Of a DNA stretch of 64,000 nucleotides, positions 1 to 8,207 are shown piece by piece. Source of the stretch: Candidatus Krumholzibacteriota bacterium (GTDB taxonomy: Bacteria > Krumholzibacteriota > Krumholzibacteriia > LZORAL124-64-63); contig JAKLEB010000002.1 of the NCBI GenBank assembly GCA_022711765.1, positions 753,726 through 817,725 of the forward strand, read 5' to 3'. Made by a program: the position numbers and the translations under genes. Within the stretch, counting starts at the first letter, position 1. Each line of letters opens with the position of its first letter. The notes beneath the pieces were generated by a model, which saw only the letters and a program-made list of their open reading frames with translations, was not told the DNA's origin and searched no databases.

Positions 1-2684
1 TCGAGGATTGCCTCTTCGTCGACAACTCGAGCGACCAGCACGCCGGAGCGGTCCACGTCCAGGGCGGCGAGCCCGTCTTCGCCGGCTGCACGTTCGTGGG
101 CAACCGATCCGGCGGCCGCGGCGGCGCCGTCTGGTGCGAGGGCGCCGCCAGCGTCACCGTCACGGGCTGTACGATCAGCGGCAACGCGGCGAACCTCGGC
201 GCGGGCGCCTTCAACGGCGGCGGCATCGCCGTCACGGGCGGCGCCCACCTCGCCTTGACCAGGACGATCGTCTGGGGCAACCGCGCCGACGTCGTGGACG
301 ATCTGTTCGTCGCCGCGGGGGCCTCCGCGGCGATCGGCTGCAGCGACGTCGACGCCAGCGGGACGGGTGGCGCCGGCGCCATCGATTTCGGAGCGGGCGT
401 CTTGACCGGCGACCCCCACTTCTGTCAGCCCGCCTACTGCCGGACGGAGCCCTGGCAGGACGGCGACTACGGCCTCGCGGCGAACTCGCCCTGCCTGCCG
501 GCCAACAACCCGTGCGGCGTGCTGATCGGCGCCTGGCCGCAGGGCTGCGGCGACGTGGTCGTGTGGACCGGTGCCGCCGGCACCACGGCCTGGGAGAATC
601 CCCTCAACTGGAGCACGCACAGCCTGCCGGAGGCGGGGGACAACGTGCAGATCACGACGGGCGACGTGGTGCTCTCGTCGACGGCGGAGATCGGCTGGCT
701 CACCCAGTGCAACGAGAGCGACGCGCCGGAGCTCGTCCTGACCATCGCCGCCGGCGGTCACCTGCGCCTCGACGGCGTCGCCGATCCCGCCAAGGCGATC
801 GAGGTCGCCACGGTGACCTCGGACAAGACGGTGATCGAGAACGGCGGTGACGCGAGCACCGGCAACACGCCGCACGAACTGCCGCATCCGTGGGAGCTGC
901 TGGGCACGCTCGACCTGCGCGGCGGCAGCGTCCGCGGTTTCCTGACAGTGGACAGCGGCGGGACCATCGCCGCGAACGGCGGCGGTAGCTTCGGCCCGGA
1001 CGTCACCGTCATCAACCGGGGGAGCGGCCTCGCGGCCAAGACCGCAACCCCGGGCGGGCTGCTGATCGAATCGGGCACGCTGGCGGTCGAGGGCACGCTG
1101 CAGAACCTGGGCGAGGTCGCGATCGCTGCCGGCGCGACGTTGCAGCTCGATGGCGTCCTGGACAACCAGGTCGGCTCCTCGCTCGCGCTCGCCGGCCATC
1201 TCGCCGGCGCCGGCTCGCTGACCAACCTCGGCGCCGTCACGAAGTCGGGCCCGTCCGTGAGCGACGTCGCGGTCGCCGTGGCCAACCTGCGGACCCCGGA
1301 TCCCGGCGCCGCCGGGACGATCACGGTGAGCGAGGGCACCTGGCGGGCCGGCGGCGCTCTGACGAACGAGGGGGTCCTGACCATCGGGGCCGGCGCGACC
1401 CTGCAGCGCGAAGGCACGGTCTGGAATCTCGCAGACGGTGTCGTCGCGCTCGGCGGGGACATCGCCGGCAACGGGACCCTGGCGAATCTCGGCCTCGTCC
1501 GGCGCAACGGACCGGGATCGAGCAGCGTGGCCGGGCTGCTGGCGAACCTGCCGGACGCCGCGACCGGCGAGCGCGGCCGCCTCGCCGTCCTGACCGGCGC
1601 GCTCACCGTCGCCGGCCTGGACAACGGCGGGGTGACCACCGTCGCCGGCGGCGCGACCGTCACCGCGACCGGACACCTGACGAACGACAGCGACGCCGTC
1701 CTCGCGGGCGGCGGGACCGTCGACGTCGCCACGGCGGTCTTCGCGAATCCAGGCCGCGTCCGGCCCGGGTCGTCGCTGGGCATCCTGACCGTGGTCGGCG
1801 ACTACACGACGACCCCGACGAGTCGCCTCTTCTTCGAGCTCGGCGGCGCCCTTCCCGGCGTCCAGCACGATCAGCTCGCCGTCACCGGCTCCGCGGCGCT
1901 GGGGGGCTCGCTCCACGTCTCGCTGACGGACGGCTTCGCGCCGGCGCCCGGCGACACGTTCACGGTGATCACCGCGGGCGCCGGCGGCGTCGAGGTCGCG
2001 TTCGATTGCTACTCGGGGCTCGCGATCGGGCCGGATCTGTGGCTCGAGCCGGTCGCGCTGTACGATCGCCTGCTGCTCGTCGCGACGACCGGCGGCCCGG
2101 ACAATCAGCCGCCCGTCGCGGCGGACGACGACGTCACCGTGTCGGCGACCGCGCCCGCGACCCTGTCGCCGCTCGTGAACGACGTCGATCCCAACGGGGA
2201 TCCCCTGACGATCGTGAGCGTCGTCGTGGACGCGACCGCGGGCACGGCGCGCGTCGCCCCCGGCGGCGAGACCATCGCGTACTGGCCGCCGGCGGAGTCC
2301 GCAGCCCTCGACGAGCTCGACTACCTCGTGACCGACTGCGCCGGCGCCGTCGACTCGGCGCGCGTGGCCATCCATTTCGGCGAGACCGGCGTGGAGCCGC
2401 CGGCGCCGGCGTATCGGCTGCATCCCAACGCGCCCAATCCCTTCAATCCGATCACGCGAATCCGCTTCGACACGCCGCGCGCCGGTCCGGTCCGCGTGGC
2501 CGTCTACGATCTGCGCGGCCGGCTCGTGCAGGCCCTCGTGTCCGGGAACCGCGAGGCGGGTTCGCACGAGGTCACCTGGTCCGGTCGCAACCGTCAGGGC
2601 GGCGATGCGCCGGCCGGCGTGTACCTCGTGCGCCTCGAGGCGCCGGGCGCGGTCGCCGCGCGCAAGATGACGCTGGTGCGTTGA
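1..2684 (+). CDS. Secreted beta-helix/autotransporter-repeat surface protein, 5' truncated, with C-terminal sorting domain
   Basis: The reading frame is open from the first full codon at base 3, so the true start lies before the window. The N-terminal part has Pmp-like repeats (GCTFVGN, GCTISGN) followed by a DPHFC...NSPCLP...IGAWPQGC ending typical of right-handed parallel beta-helix proteins. The middle is built of Gly/Thr/Leu-rich strands (GTLQNLGEVAIAAGATL and similar) like autotransporter-associated strands, then a cadherin-like/tandem-95-type segment (NQPPVAADDDV...NDVDPNGDPL). The last ~85 residues are a FlgD-Ig-like module with NAPNPFNPITRI, YDLRGRLVQAL and a terminal KMTLVR before the stop. 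Family knowledge points to an exported adhesin or structural surface protein; the substrate is unknown. A sigma factor gene follows 35 bases downstream. Confidence 0.85.
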   Translation, partial: EDCLFVDNSSDQHAGAVHVQGGEPVFAGCTFVGNRSGGRGGAVWCEGAASVTVTGCTISGNAANLGAGAFNGGGIAVTGGAHLALTRTIVWGNRADVVDDLFVAAGASAAIGCSDVDASGTGGAGAIDFGAGVLTGDPHFCQPAYCRTEPWQDGDYGLAANSPCLPANNPCGVLIGAWPQGCGDVVVWTGAAGTTAWENPLNWSTHSLPEAGDNVQITTGDVVLSSTAEIGWLTQCNESDAPELVLTIAAGGHLRLDGVADPAKAIEVATVTSDKTVIENGGDASTGNTPHELPHPWELLGTLDLRGGSVRGFLTVDSGGTIAANGGGSFGPDVTVINRGSGLAAKTATPGGLLIESGTLAVEGTLQNLGEVAIAAGATLQLDGVLDNQVGSSLALAGHLAGAGSLTNLGAVTKSGPSVSDVAVAVANLRTPDPGAAGTITVSEGTWRAGGALTNEGVLTIGAGATLQREGTVWNLADGVVALGGDIAGNGTLANLGLVRRNGPGSSSVAGLLANLPDAATGERGRLAVLTGALTVAGLDNGGVTTVAGGATVTATGHLTNDSDAVLAGGGTVDVATAVFANPGRVRPGSSLGILTVVGDYTTTPTSRLFFELGGALPGVQHDQLAVTGSAALGGSLHVSLTDGFAPAPGDTFTVITAGAGGVEVAFDCYSGLAIGPDLWLEPVALYDRLLLVATTGGPDNQPPVAADDDVTVSATAPATLSPLVNDVDPNGDPLTIVSVVVDATAGTARVAPGGETIAYWPPAESAALDELDYLVTDCAGAVDSARVAIHFGETGVEPPAPAYRLHPNAPNPFNPITRIRFDTPRAGPVRVAVYDLRGRLVQALVSGNREAGSHEVTWSGRNRQGGDAPAGVYLVRLEAPGAVAARKMTLVR

Positions 2685-2719
2685 ACGATCACGGCGACGC
2701 GCGACCCAGGGAGGTGACG

Positions 2720-3307
2720 ATGACCGATTCGCCCCGCGACCAGATCACGCGGTGGCTGCACGACCTCGAGGCTGGAGACGCCGACCGCGGGGACGCGGCC
2801 GATCGTCTCTACGCCGCCGTCTACCCGGTGCTGCGGGACATCGCCGCCGGCCTCATGCGGCGCGAGCGGCCTGACCACACGCTGCAGCCGACCGCCCTCG
2901 TCCACGAGGCCTACCTGCGCCTCGTCGACCAGACCCGGGCCGACTGGCAGGACCGCGCCCATTTCTACGGCATCGCCGCTCGCGCGATGCGCCAGATCCT
3001 CGTGGACCACGCCCGCAAGCACGCGGCCGCGAAGCGCGGCGGCCACTGGCGGCGCGTCACCCTGGACGAGCAGGTCGCGAATGCCGAGCAGCTCTCGCTG
3101 GAGATCCTCGCCGTGAACGACGCGCTCGAGGCGCTCGCCCGCCAGGACGAGCGCATGGCGAAGGTCGTCGAGCTGCGGGTCTTCGGTGGCCTGCTCGCGC
3201 GCGAGGCCGCTCACGTGCTGGGCGTCTCCAAGCGGACCGTGGACGAGGACTGGCGGGTCGCGCGGATGATGCTCGGACGTGCGCTCGCCACGGACGCCGG
3301 CGCATGA
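2720..3307 (+). CDS. ECF-type RNA polymerase sigma factor (TIGR02999-like)
   Basis: 195 residues. The ATG at 2720 was chosen because GGGAGGTG sits just upstream (2709-2716) and the protein then begins directly at the sigma domain; the longer open frame only runs back into the previous gene. Region 2 carries TLQPTALVHEAYLRL and FYGIAARAMRQILVDHAR, the hallmark of the sigma subgroup common in Planctomycetes and Acidobacteria. Region 4 ends with a helix-turn-helix (EAAHVLGVSKRTVDEDW). It should direct core polymerase to a dedicated promoter set. The stop overlaps the start of the kinase gene by ATGA, so the two are translationally coupled. No anti-sigma factor is adjacent; the kinase may take that regulatory role (inference). 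Confidence 0.93.
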   Translation: MTDSPRDQITRWLHDLEAGDADRGDAADRLYAAVYPVLRDIAAGLMRRERPDHTLQPTALVHEAYLRLVDQTRADWQDRAHFYGIAARAMRQILVDHARKHAAAKRGGHWRRVTLDEQVANAEQLSLEILAVNDALEALARQDERMAKVVELRVFGGLLAREAAHVLGVSKRTVDEDWRVARMMLGRALATDAGA

Positions 3308-5973
3308 GCGACGACCGCTTCGGGAGGCTGCGCGCGATCCTGCTCGCAGCGGTCGAACTGCCGGCGGCGGCGCGGGACGCCTATCTCGACGAGGCCTGCG
3401 CCGGGGACGTCGACCTGCGGGCGGAGGCCGCAGCGCTACTGCGCCACGACCAGGACGGGCTGTCGCTGGTCGCGACCGCCGGTCTCGGCCGTCGGCTCGC
3501 GGCCGAGTCGAGCCGGGGCTTCCTCGCGTCCGGCGACGACCCGCAGCCGGAACGGATCGGACCCTATCGCATCGTCGAGGTGCTGGGCGAGGGCGGCATG
3601 GGGGTGGTCTATCGCGCCGAGCAGTCGGAGCCGATCCGCCGCGAGGTCGCCCTCAAGCTTGTGCGCCGGGGATGCGGCTCCGGTCAGGTCGCGGCGCGCT
3701 TCGCGGCCGAGCGTCAGGTCCTCGCCCGCATGGATCATCCGCACATCGCCAGGGTGCTGGATGCCGGCCAGGACGCGCTGGGTCGGCCCTACTTCGTGAT
3801 GGACCTCGTGCGCGGCGTGCCGATCACGACGTACTGCGAGCGGCAGGCCGTGCCGGTCCCCGGTCGGATCGCGCTTCTGCTCGCCGTCTGCCGCGCCGTG
3901 CAGCACGCCCACCAGAAGGGCGTCATCCACCGCGACCTGAAACCGTCAAACCTGCTCGTGTCCGAACAGGACGGCGCGCCGGTGCCGAAGGTCATCGACT
4001 TCGGTATCGCCAAGGTGCTCGACGAGGGGAGCGGCGAGGCGGCGCAGCTGACCCGGGAAGGCCAGCCCATCGGCACCGTCCGCTACATGAGTCCGGAGCA
4101 GGCGCGCGGCATCTCCGGCGAGATCGACGTGCGCAGCGACGTCTACGCGCTTGGCGTGGTCCTCTACGAGCTGTTGACCGGCGCGCCGCCGTACGCGAGC
4201 GATGGCGTCTCGCTGCTCGAGCAGATCCGCCTGATCCACACCGCGCCGCCCCGGCCGTTTCGCGAGACGGCGCCCGCCGGCCGCCGCCTGCCGGGCGATC
4301 TCGAGACGATCGTGGGCAAGGCCCTGGCGAAGGACCCGGCCGACCGCTACCAGAGCGCCGCGGCCCTGGCCGAGGACATCGAGCGGTACCTCGCGTCGCA
4401 GCCCATCCTGGCCCGGCCGCCCAGCGCCTCGTACCAGCTACGCAAACTCATCGCGCGCAACCGCTTGCCGTCGGCGCTGATCGCCGGCATCGTGCTGTTG
4501 ATCATCGGTTTCGGCGTCTGGATGAGCGTGCTGTACGTCCGGTCGGCACGCAATCTGAGCCGCGCCGTCGCCGCGGAAGGCGAATCGCGCCAGGTCACGG
4601 ACTTCGTCACCGGTCTCTTCGAGATCTCCCACCCGAGCGAGGCGCGCGGCAACGCGGTCACGGCGCGCGAGATCCTCGACGCGGGCGCACGGAAGATCTC
4701 GACCGAGCTGGACGCGCAGCCGGAGGTGCAGGCGCGCCTGATGCACACCCTCGGCGTCGTCTACTCGGGGCTCGGTCTCTACGACCGCTCGGGCGAACTC
4801 CTGCAGGCCGCGCTCGCGAGGCGCCGCGAGGTGGCCGGCACGGGCACGCTCGCCGAGGCGGCGGTGCTGACCGACCTCGGCGCCGTCCACCGCGCGCGCG
4901 GCGAGATCGCCGCCGCGGATACGGCGTACCAGGCCGCGCTGGCGATCCGCGCGGCGCTGCTGCCGCCGGACGACCCCCTGGTGGGAGTCGCCGGGGCGAA
5001 CCTCGGCTGGATCCGCGCGGTGCAGGGCGACCTTCCCGAGGCGTCGCGGCTGCTGGAGCGGGCGGTGGCCAACCTCTCGGCGAACGCCGCCGCCGGCCCG
5101 CTCGAGCTTCCGGCCGCCTGGAACAGCCTGGCCCAGGTCCGCCAGGAGCAGCGCGATTTCGCGGCGGCGGAGTCCCTCTTCATCCTCGCCCTGGAACGGC
5201 GCGAGCGACTGCTTCCGCCGGATCATCCCGAGATCGCGGAGACCCTGAACAACCTCGCCGCCCTCTACTGGACCATGAACCGCTTCGCCGAGGCCGAACC
5301 GCTGGCCGAGCGGGCGCTCGCGATCCAGGAGAGGATCCTCGGCGCGGACCACCCCGATTTCGCGCTCGCGCTCTTGAACGAGGCCGCGATCTACCAGGAC
5401 CGCGGCCGTTTCGCCGCGGCCGAGCGCGCGCTCGAACGCGCGGTCGGGATCTACGAGCGCGGCCTGGGCGCCGAGGACATCCAGGTCTCGTACGCGCTCA
5501 ACAATCTCGGCACGCTCTACCACAAGCAGGGCCGCCTCACGGAGGCCGCGGCCGCGCTGGAGCGATCGCTCGCGATCAAGCGGAAGCGGCTCGACGCCGG
5601 CCACCCGTCGGTCGCGACGGCGTTGAACAACCTCGGGGAGGTCCGGCTGGATCAGCGCCGCTTCACCGCGGCGTTCGCCCACTTCGGCGAGGCCCTGGCG
5701 ATCCGCACGGCCCAGTTCGGCCCCGACGACGCGCGGACGGCGCTGCCCTTGCACAACCTCGGCGTCGCCTATCTGCGCGCGGGCCGCCTCGACGAGGCGG
5801 CGCCGCGGCTCGAGCGAGCGCTCGCGATCCGCGAGGAGAAGCTCGGCGGAGCGCACCTGCGGGTCGCGGAATCGCTCGAGGCCTGCGCGGAACTCGCCCG
5901 CCGGCAAGGTCGCCCGGGGGACGCCGATTCGCTCGCGGCCCGCGCGGCCGAGGTGCGCGCGGGACTGCCCTGA
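3304..5973 (+). CDS. Membrane Ser/Thr protein kinase with extracytoplasmic TPR array
   Basis: 889 residues. The kinase domain spans about residues 85-365: glycine loop GEGGMG (95-100), VALK lysine (118), HRDLKPSN (209-216), DFG (232-234) and GTVRYMSPEQA. A transmembrane helix follows at about 389-412 (ALIAGIVLLIIGFGVW). The remaining ~475 residues are tetratricopeptide repeats of the NNLA.LY...GR..EAE.L..RAL.I kind, about ten copies. All residues needed for catalysis are present. Kinase inside and TPR outside is the usual arrangement in this Hanks-type family. The start overlaps the upstream sigma factor stop, so a kinase-sigma signalling pair is likely; phosphorylation of the sigma factor is inference. 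Confidence 0.93.
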   Translation: MSDDRFGRLRAILLAAVELPAAARDAYLDEACAGDVDLRAEAAALLRHDQDGLSLVATAGLGRRLAAESSRGFLASGDDPQPERIGPYRIVEVLGEGGMGVVYRAEQSEPIRREVALKLVRRGCGSGQVAARFAAERQVLARMDHPHIARVLDAGQDALGRPYFVMDLVRGVPITTYCERQAVPVPGRIALLLAVCRAVQHAHQKGVIHRDLKPSNLLVSEQDGAPVPKVIDFGIAKVLDEGSGEAAQLTREGQPIGTVRYMSPEQARGISGEIDVRSDVYALGVVLYELLTGAPPYASDGVSLLEQIRLIHTAPPRPFRETAPAGRRLPGDLETIVGKALAKDPADRYQSAAALAEDIERYLASQPILARPPSASYQLRKLIARNRLPSALIAGIVLLIIGFGVWMSVLYVRSARNLSRAVAAEGESRQVTDFVTGLFEISHPSEARGNAVTAREILDAGARKISTELDAQPEVQARLMHTLGVVYSGLGLYDRSGELLQAALARRREVAGTGTLAEAAVLTDLGAVHRARGEIAAADTAYQAALAIRAALLPPDDPLVGVAGANLGWIRAVQGDLPEASRLLERAVANLSANAAAGPLELPAAWNSLAQVRQEQRDFAAAESLFILALERRERLLPPDHPEIAETLNNLAALYWTMNRFAEAEPLAERALAIQERILGADHPDFALALLNEAAIYQDRGRFAAAERALERAVGIYERGLGAEDIQVSYALNNLGTLYHKQGRLTEAAAALERSLAIKRKRLDAGHPSVATALNNLGEVRLDQRRFTAAFAHFGEALAIRTAQFGPDDARTALPLHNLGVAYLRAGRLDEAAPRLERALAIREEKLGGAHLRVAESLEACAELARRQGRPGDADSLAARAAEVRAGLP

Positions 5974-5999
5974 CCTTGAGCGCCCGCTCATGGTATATT
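5970..5999 (+). promoter_or_regulatory. Putative sigma-70-type promoter with operator-like inverted repeat
   Basis: CTGACC (5970-5975) and TATATT (5994-5999) are separated by 18 bases. The spacer contains the perfect inverted repeat TGAGCG-CC-CGCTCA (5977-5990), positioned like a repressor operator. Predicted transcription start is near 6006, about 50 bases before the next gene. Pattern match only. Confidence 0.45.
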
Positions 6000-6057
6000 G
6001 AGGCCCTTGTCACGCGGTCGTTGGCGACGTTGACGGGTTTCCGAGTGGGGACAGCCG

Positions 6058-6948
6058 ATGAACACGCGACTCGCCTGGCCAGCCCTGGTCGTCTCGATCT
6101 GCGTCGGCGGCGCGGTCCGCGCCCAGCCGTCGCCCGACCCGGCCTCGGGCGCCTCCGCCGCGCGGCCGGACAGCGCGACGTTTCTCGCGGTTCGCACGGC
6201 GGATCGCGAATCCGGTCTCGTGCCCGACGAGGCCGCGCTGCGCGACCAGGTCCGCGAACCGCTGTTCGCCTTCGTGTTCACGATGGTCGCGCGGGACAGC
6301 CTGGGCACCTGGACCGCGGCGGATGTCGCAGCGTTCGCCGAGTCCTGGGGCCAGGCCTCGGACTTCCCGCTCGAGCAGCATCTCGACCGCCTGACCCGGG
6401 AGTCCCCGCCCGCCGGCGAGTTCGCGAGCCGGCGGGACCTCACCTGCGACCGACGCTGGGTCATCCGCCTGCGGCCCGAGCGCGTCGAAGTTCCGATGCC
6501 GTACAGCATCCTGGGCTATCACCCCGGACGGTTGAGCGTCCAGTCGCCGCTCGAGCTGCGCGAGTGGCGCCTCGGCGACCGGTCGGTGCACGTGACCGTC
6601 GGGGGCGAGACCAGCCAGAGCGCGGTCAGCGGGCTGACGATCTTCGAGATCGTCCACGGTTGGATCATCCTCGACGTCGACGGCTGGCTGGACACGCTGC
6701 TCGGCAGGGCTGCCGACGATGCCGTCTCGGAGGGTTTCGCGGTGGGCTGGGTCGGCGCGGAACTGGTGGGGATCGGGACCAGCGGCGGTCGCGACGGCCG
6801 CCGCATTGTCGGCGAGCTCGACCTTCGGACCGGCGAGATCGAGAACCACGGCCGGCCGCTGGCGCTGGGCCTCGGCCAGTTCTGCCGCGCCTGGATCCGC
6901 GGGCAAGGCGCCGACCCGCGCGAGGCGTGGCGGGCGTACGGGCGGTAG
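6058..6948 (+). CDS. Exported protein of unknown function
   Basis: 296 residues. An ATG preceded by GGGGA (6047-6051) opens a typical Sec signal peptide (Arg near the start, hydrophobic core WPALVVSICVGGAV, then cleavage around RAQ-PS). The mature part has no domain I recognise, no further membrane helix and few cysteines. The segment around residues 115-190 (DRRWVIRLRPERVEVPMPYSILG) looks beta-rich. It stands alone behind its own predicted promoter and ends 63 bases before the acylphosphatase gene. No function is assigned. Confidence 0.75.
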   Translation: MNTRLAWPALVVSICVGGAVRAQPSPDPASGASAARPDSATFLAVRTADRESGLVPDEAALRDQVREPLFAFVFTMVARDSLGTWTAADVAAFAESWGQASDFPLEQHLDRLTRESPPAGEFASRRDLTCDRRWVIRLRPERVEVPMPYSILGYHPGRLSVQSPLELREWRLGDRSVHVTVGGETSQSAVSGLTIFEIVHGWIILDVDGWLDTLLGRAADDAVSEGFAVGWVGAELVGIGTSGGRDGRRIVGELDLRTGEIENHGRPLALGLGQFCRAWIRGQGADPREAWRAYGR

Positions 6949-7011
6949 CCGCGCCGGCCGCCGCCGGCGCGCTGGCAATCGGCCCGCCGGCGCGATACCT
7001 TGGCCGGAGTG

Positions 7012-7284
7012 ATGGAACGCCTCGACCTCACCGTCACCGGCCGCGTCCAGGGGGTCGCTTTCCGCTGGTACACCGTCCAGCAGGCCCGCCGGCTGGGTCT
7101 GGTCGGCTGGGTGCGCAACCGGCCCGACGGTTCGGTGCGCATCGTGGCCGAGGGACCGCGGGCCCAGCTCGAAACCCTGCTGGCGTGGGCGGGTCGCGGT
7201 CCCGAGCGCGCGCGGGTCGAGGAGTGCCGGCACGCCTGGCAGGGGGCCACCGGCGAGTTCGCCGAATTCGAGGTGGCGGGCTGA
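7012..7284 (+). CDS. acyP: Acylphosphatase
   Basis: 90 residues, the normal size for the family. The block GRVQGVAFRWYT holds the catalytic arginine (Arg18) and GWVRNRPDGSV holds the catalytic asparagine (Asn36); C-terminal strands end in EFAEFEVAG. It hydrolyses carboxyl-phosphate bonds such as acetyl or 1,3-bisphosphoglycerate phosphate in the cytoplasm. The ATG at 7012 is preferred over an in-frame GTG (7009) and TTG (7000) because family members begin right at this first strand. It starts a run of closely spaced genes; the HAD phosphatase follows 20 bases later. Confidence 0.93.
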   Translation: MERLDLTVTGRVQGVAFRWYTVQQARRLGLVGWVRNRPDGSVRIVAEGPRAQLETLLAWAGRGPERARVEECRHAWQGATGEFAEFEVAG

Positions 7285-7304
7285 CCGCCGGAGGGAGTCG
7301 ATCC

Positions 7305-8207
7305 GTGCAGGAGCGCTGGCTGGTGGCCGTCGACATGGACGGCACCCTGCTGAACACCGAGACCGAGGACCGGCTGCGCGCGCGCGAGATCGCGGCGCTC
7401 GAGGCCGTGCGCGCCGCGGGGCACGCGGTCGTGATCTGCACGGGGCGCAACTCCCGCTCGCTCGACCGGCTGCTCGACCGCAGCGGCTGGCATCCGGACG
7501 ATCTTCCCAAGATCACGCTCAACGGCGCGGTGGTCCACGGCGGCCGCCGCCTCGGCCGGCTCGCCCAGAGCGTGGTCGAGCGCGATGCGCTCGCGAGGCT
7601 GGTCGCGCTGTTCCGCGCGCACGGCGCGGTGCCCCTGATCTACGCGACCGAGGAGGCGAACGGCCACCTGCAGTACGAGGCGAGTCCGACCAACCCGGTG
7701 CTCGCGCACTACCTCGAGCACCGGCGCGAGCAGGTCGGCGCGCTGAGCGCCCACGGCGATCTGCTCGAGGCGCTGCCCGACGCGGCGCTCGAGGTCGGCA
7801 CGATCGACACGGAGCCGGTGATCCGCCCCCTCACGGCGGCGATCCGGCGCGACCTGGCGGACCGCGTGCGCGTGATCAACACGCGGTCGCTGCTCGGCGA
7901 CGGGCGGTACTACTGGGCCGAGGTCTACCACCACACCTGCAGCAAGGGCAACGGCGTCCGGCTGCTGGTCGACGCCCTGGGCATCGCGCCCGGCTGCGTG
8001 GTCGCGATCGGCGACAACTACAACGACCTGGACATGTTCGAGGTGGCGGCGTTCGCGGTCGCCATGCAGGGCGGGCCCGCCGAGGTCCAAGCCGCCGCGC
8101 ACCGAGTGGCCGATCCCGTCGGCGAGAGCGGTGCGGCCGCGGTCCTGGAGGATATCGCCGCCGGGCGATTCCCCGCGCTCGATGCGCCGCGCAAGGAGAC
8201 GGCATGA
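7305..8207 (+). CDS. HAD-superfamily (Cof-type, IIB) phosphatase
   Basis: 300 residues, starting at a GTG preceded by GGAGGG (7290-7295). Motif I is VAVDMDGTLL (Asp10 nucleophile, Asp12 acid/base). Motif II is CTGRN. Motif IV is AIGDNYNDLDMF followed by AVAMQGGPAEVQ, typical of Cof-like IIB sugar- or cofactor-phosphate phosphatases. The cap region between motifs II and III fits the C2B type. The substrate cannot be told from sequence. Its stop overlaps the decarboxylase start by ATGA, so it sits in one translationally coupled operon with genes on both sides. Confidence 0.9.
   Translation: MQERWLVAVDMDGTLLNTETEDRLRAREIAALEAVRAAGHAVVICTGRNSRSLDRLLDRSGWHPDDLPKITLNGAVVHGGRRLGRLAQSVVERDALARLVALFRAHGAVPLIYATEEANGHLQYEASPTNPVLAHYLEHRREQVGALSAHGDLLEALPDAALEVGTIDTEPVIRPLTAAIRRDLADRVRVINTRSLLGDGRYYWAEVYHHTCSKGNGVRLLVDALGIAPGCVVAIGDNYNDLDMFEVAAFAVAMQGGPAEVQAAAHRVADPVGESGAAAVLEDIAAGRFPALDAPRKETA

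Noticed and set aside
3279..8207. A 1642-codon open frame on the + strand
   Set aside because: It is the out-of-frame shadow of the kinase and following genes; composition is Arg/Ala/Gly-rich with no domains. Only its last 301 codons (the HAD gene) are real.
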